In this document: in pieces, positions 5,142 to 5,435 of the stretch | Layout: the number at the start of each line of letters is the position of its first letter | Position numbering within the stretch: the stretch's first letter is position 1 | Assembly: GCA_028817635.1 (NCBI GenBank) | Contig: JAPPPH010000482.1 | Coordinates: 1 to 5,435, forward strand | Length of the DNA: 5,435 nucleotides | Source: Verrucomicrobiales bacterium | GTDB taxonomy: Bacteria > Verrucomicrobiota > Verrucomicrobiia > Limisphaerales > UBA1096 | Direction: 5' to 3' | Notes under the pieces: model-generated | What the model was told of the DNA's origin: nothing | The model's input: only the letters and a program-made list of their open reading frames with translations | Databases searched by the model: none | Program-made: the position numbers and the translations under genes

Positions 5142-5435
5142 ATGGTTCGAGTACTTTTAGCCATAACATTGATCGCCATCGGGGCATCCGGTTGGTTCGC
5201 ATTCAACGACGTCAGCACTAAAATTGACAATCTGTCGGACAAGCTCACTACCACGGAAGGGGAACGAGACACCGCCTTAAATCAAAAGAGGGCTGCCGAG
5301 AAGGAGCGGGACGACTTTAAAACAGAAGCGGATCAAGCCAAGGCCGCTGCCTCCAGACTCAACGATCAACTTGGTTCACTTTCGCAGGAAGTCGCCCGAC
5401 AAAAGCAACGCGCCGACCAGCACGCGGCGAGCGTG
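5142..5435 (+). CDS. Membrane-anchored coiled-coil protein (partial, 3' end missing)
   Basis: The frame is open from ATG 5142 to the window end, 98 codons with no stop. Residues about 3-20 (RVLLAITLIAIGASGWFAF) form one hydrophobic segment, a signal anchor or uncleaved signal peptide. From residue about 24 the sequence becomes highly charged and heptad-like (KIDNLSDKL, then ERDTALNQKRAAEKERDDFKTEADQAKAAASRLNDQL), as in a long coiled coil. It probably sits in the inner membrane with a periplasmic coiled coil. No family can be named from this part. A good promoter and ribosome binding site precede it, so it starts a new transcription unit. Confidence 0.8.
   Translation, partial: MVRVLLAITLIAIGASGWFAFNDVSTKIDNLSDKLTTTEGERDTALNQKRAAEKERDDFKTEADQAKAAASRLNDQLGSLSQEVARQKQRADQHAASV

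Overview
The window looks like a stretch of chromosome from a Verrucomicrobiota bacterium (PVC group). The best evidence is the pseudopilin at 1205-2065. It joins a GFTLIELLVV prepilin leader to a C-terminal H-X9-D block followed by a WKLHWHR-type ending, a layout I know from Verrucomicrobiota and related phyla. A Tat-exported sugar isomerase-like TIM barrel and a cytochrome c/FG-GAP fusion fit the same group. I judge this from recalled family knowledge, not from a search. GC content looks like roughly 58% (estimated, not counted).

Layout. Bases 1-182 hold no gene but carry a compact array of three related hairpin units. The minus strand then carries a Tat-exported hydroxypyruvate isomerase-like protein (183-1091). 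Upstream of it, separated by an intrinsic terminator, is an H-X9-DG-type pseudopilin (1205-2065, minus). A 110-base divergent gap (2066-2175) separates this from three plus-strand genes. These are an MGMT/alkyltransferase-like protein without the acceptor cysteine (2176-2667), a secreted cytochrome c + FG-GAP/VCBS protein (2720-4279), and a GYF_2 + cyclic-nucleotide-binding protein (4325-5044). A new transcription unit begins at about 5123 with a membrane-anchored coiled-coil protein that runs off the end (5142-5435).

The genes do not form an obvious single pathway. The two minus-strand genes look separately transcribed. The three plus-strand genes are closely spaced (52 and 44-45 bases) and may be co-transcribed, but their products share no evident function.

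The most interesting signals are not protein-coding. First, the 8-mer TTGGCCAA occurs eight times, far above chance, often extended to CGCTTGGCCAAGCG. It sits in three of the intergenic gaps and at linker or processing positions inside proteins. Second, the hairpin array at 22-165 has three units with a shared TC(T/A)TGGAG lead and 3-base loops. Two of the units differ by paired changes that keep the stem intact. Third, two genes share a promoter pattern TTGnnn-N17-TAGGCT, and most starts here lack a clear Shine-Dalgarno sequence.
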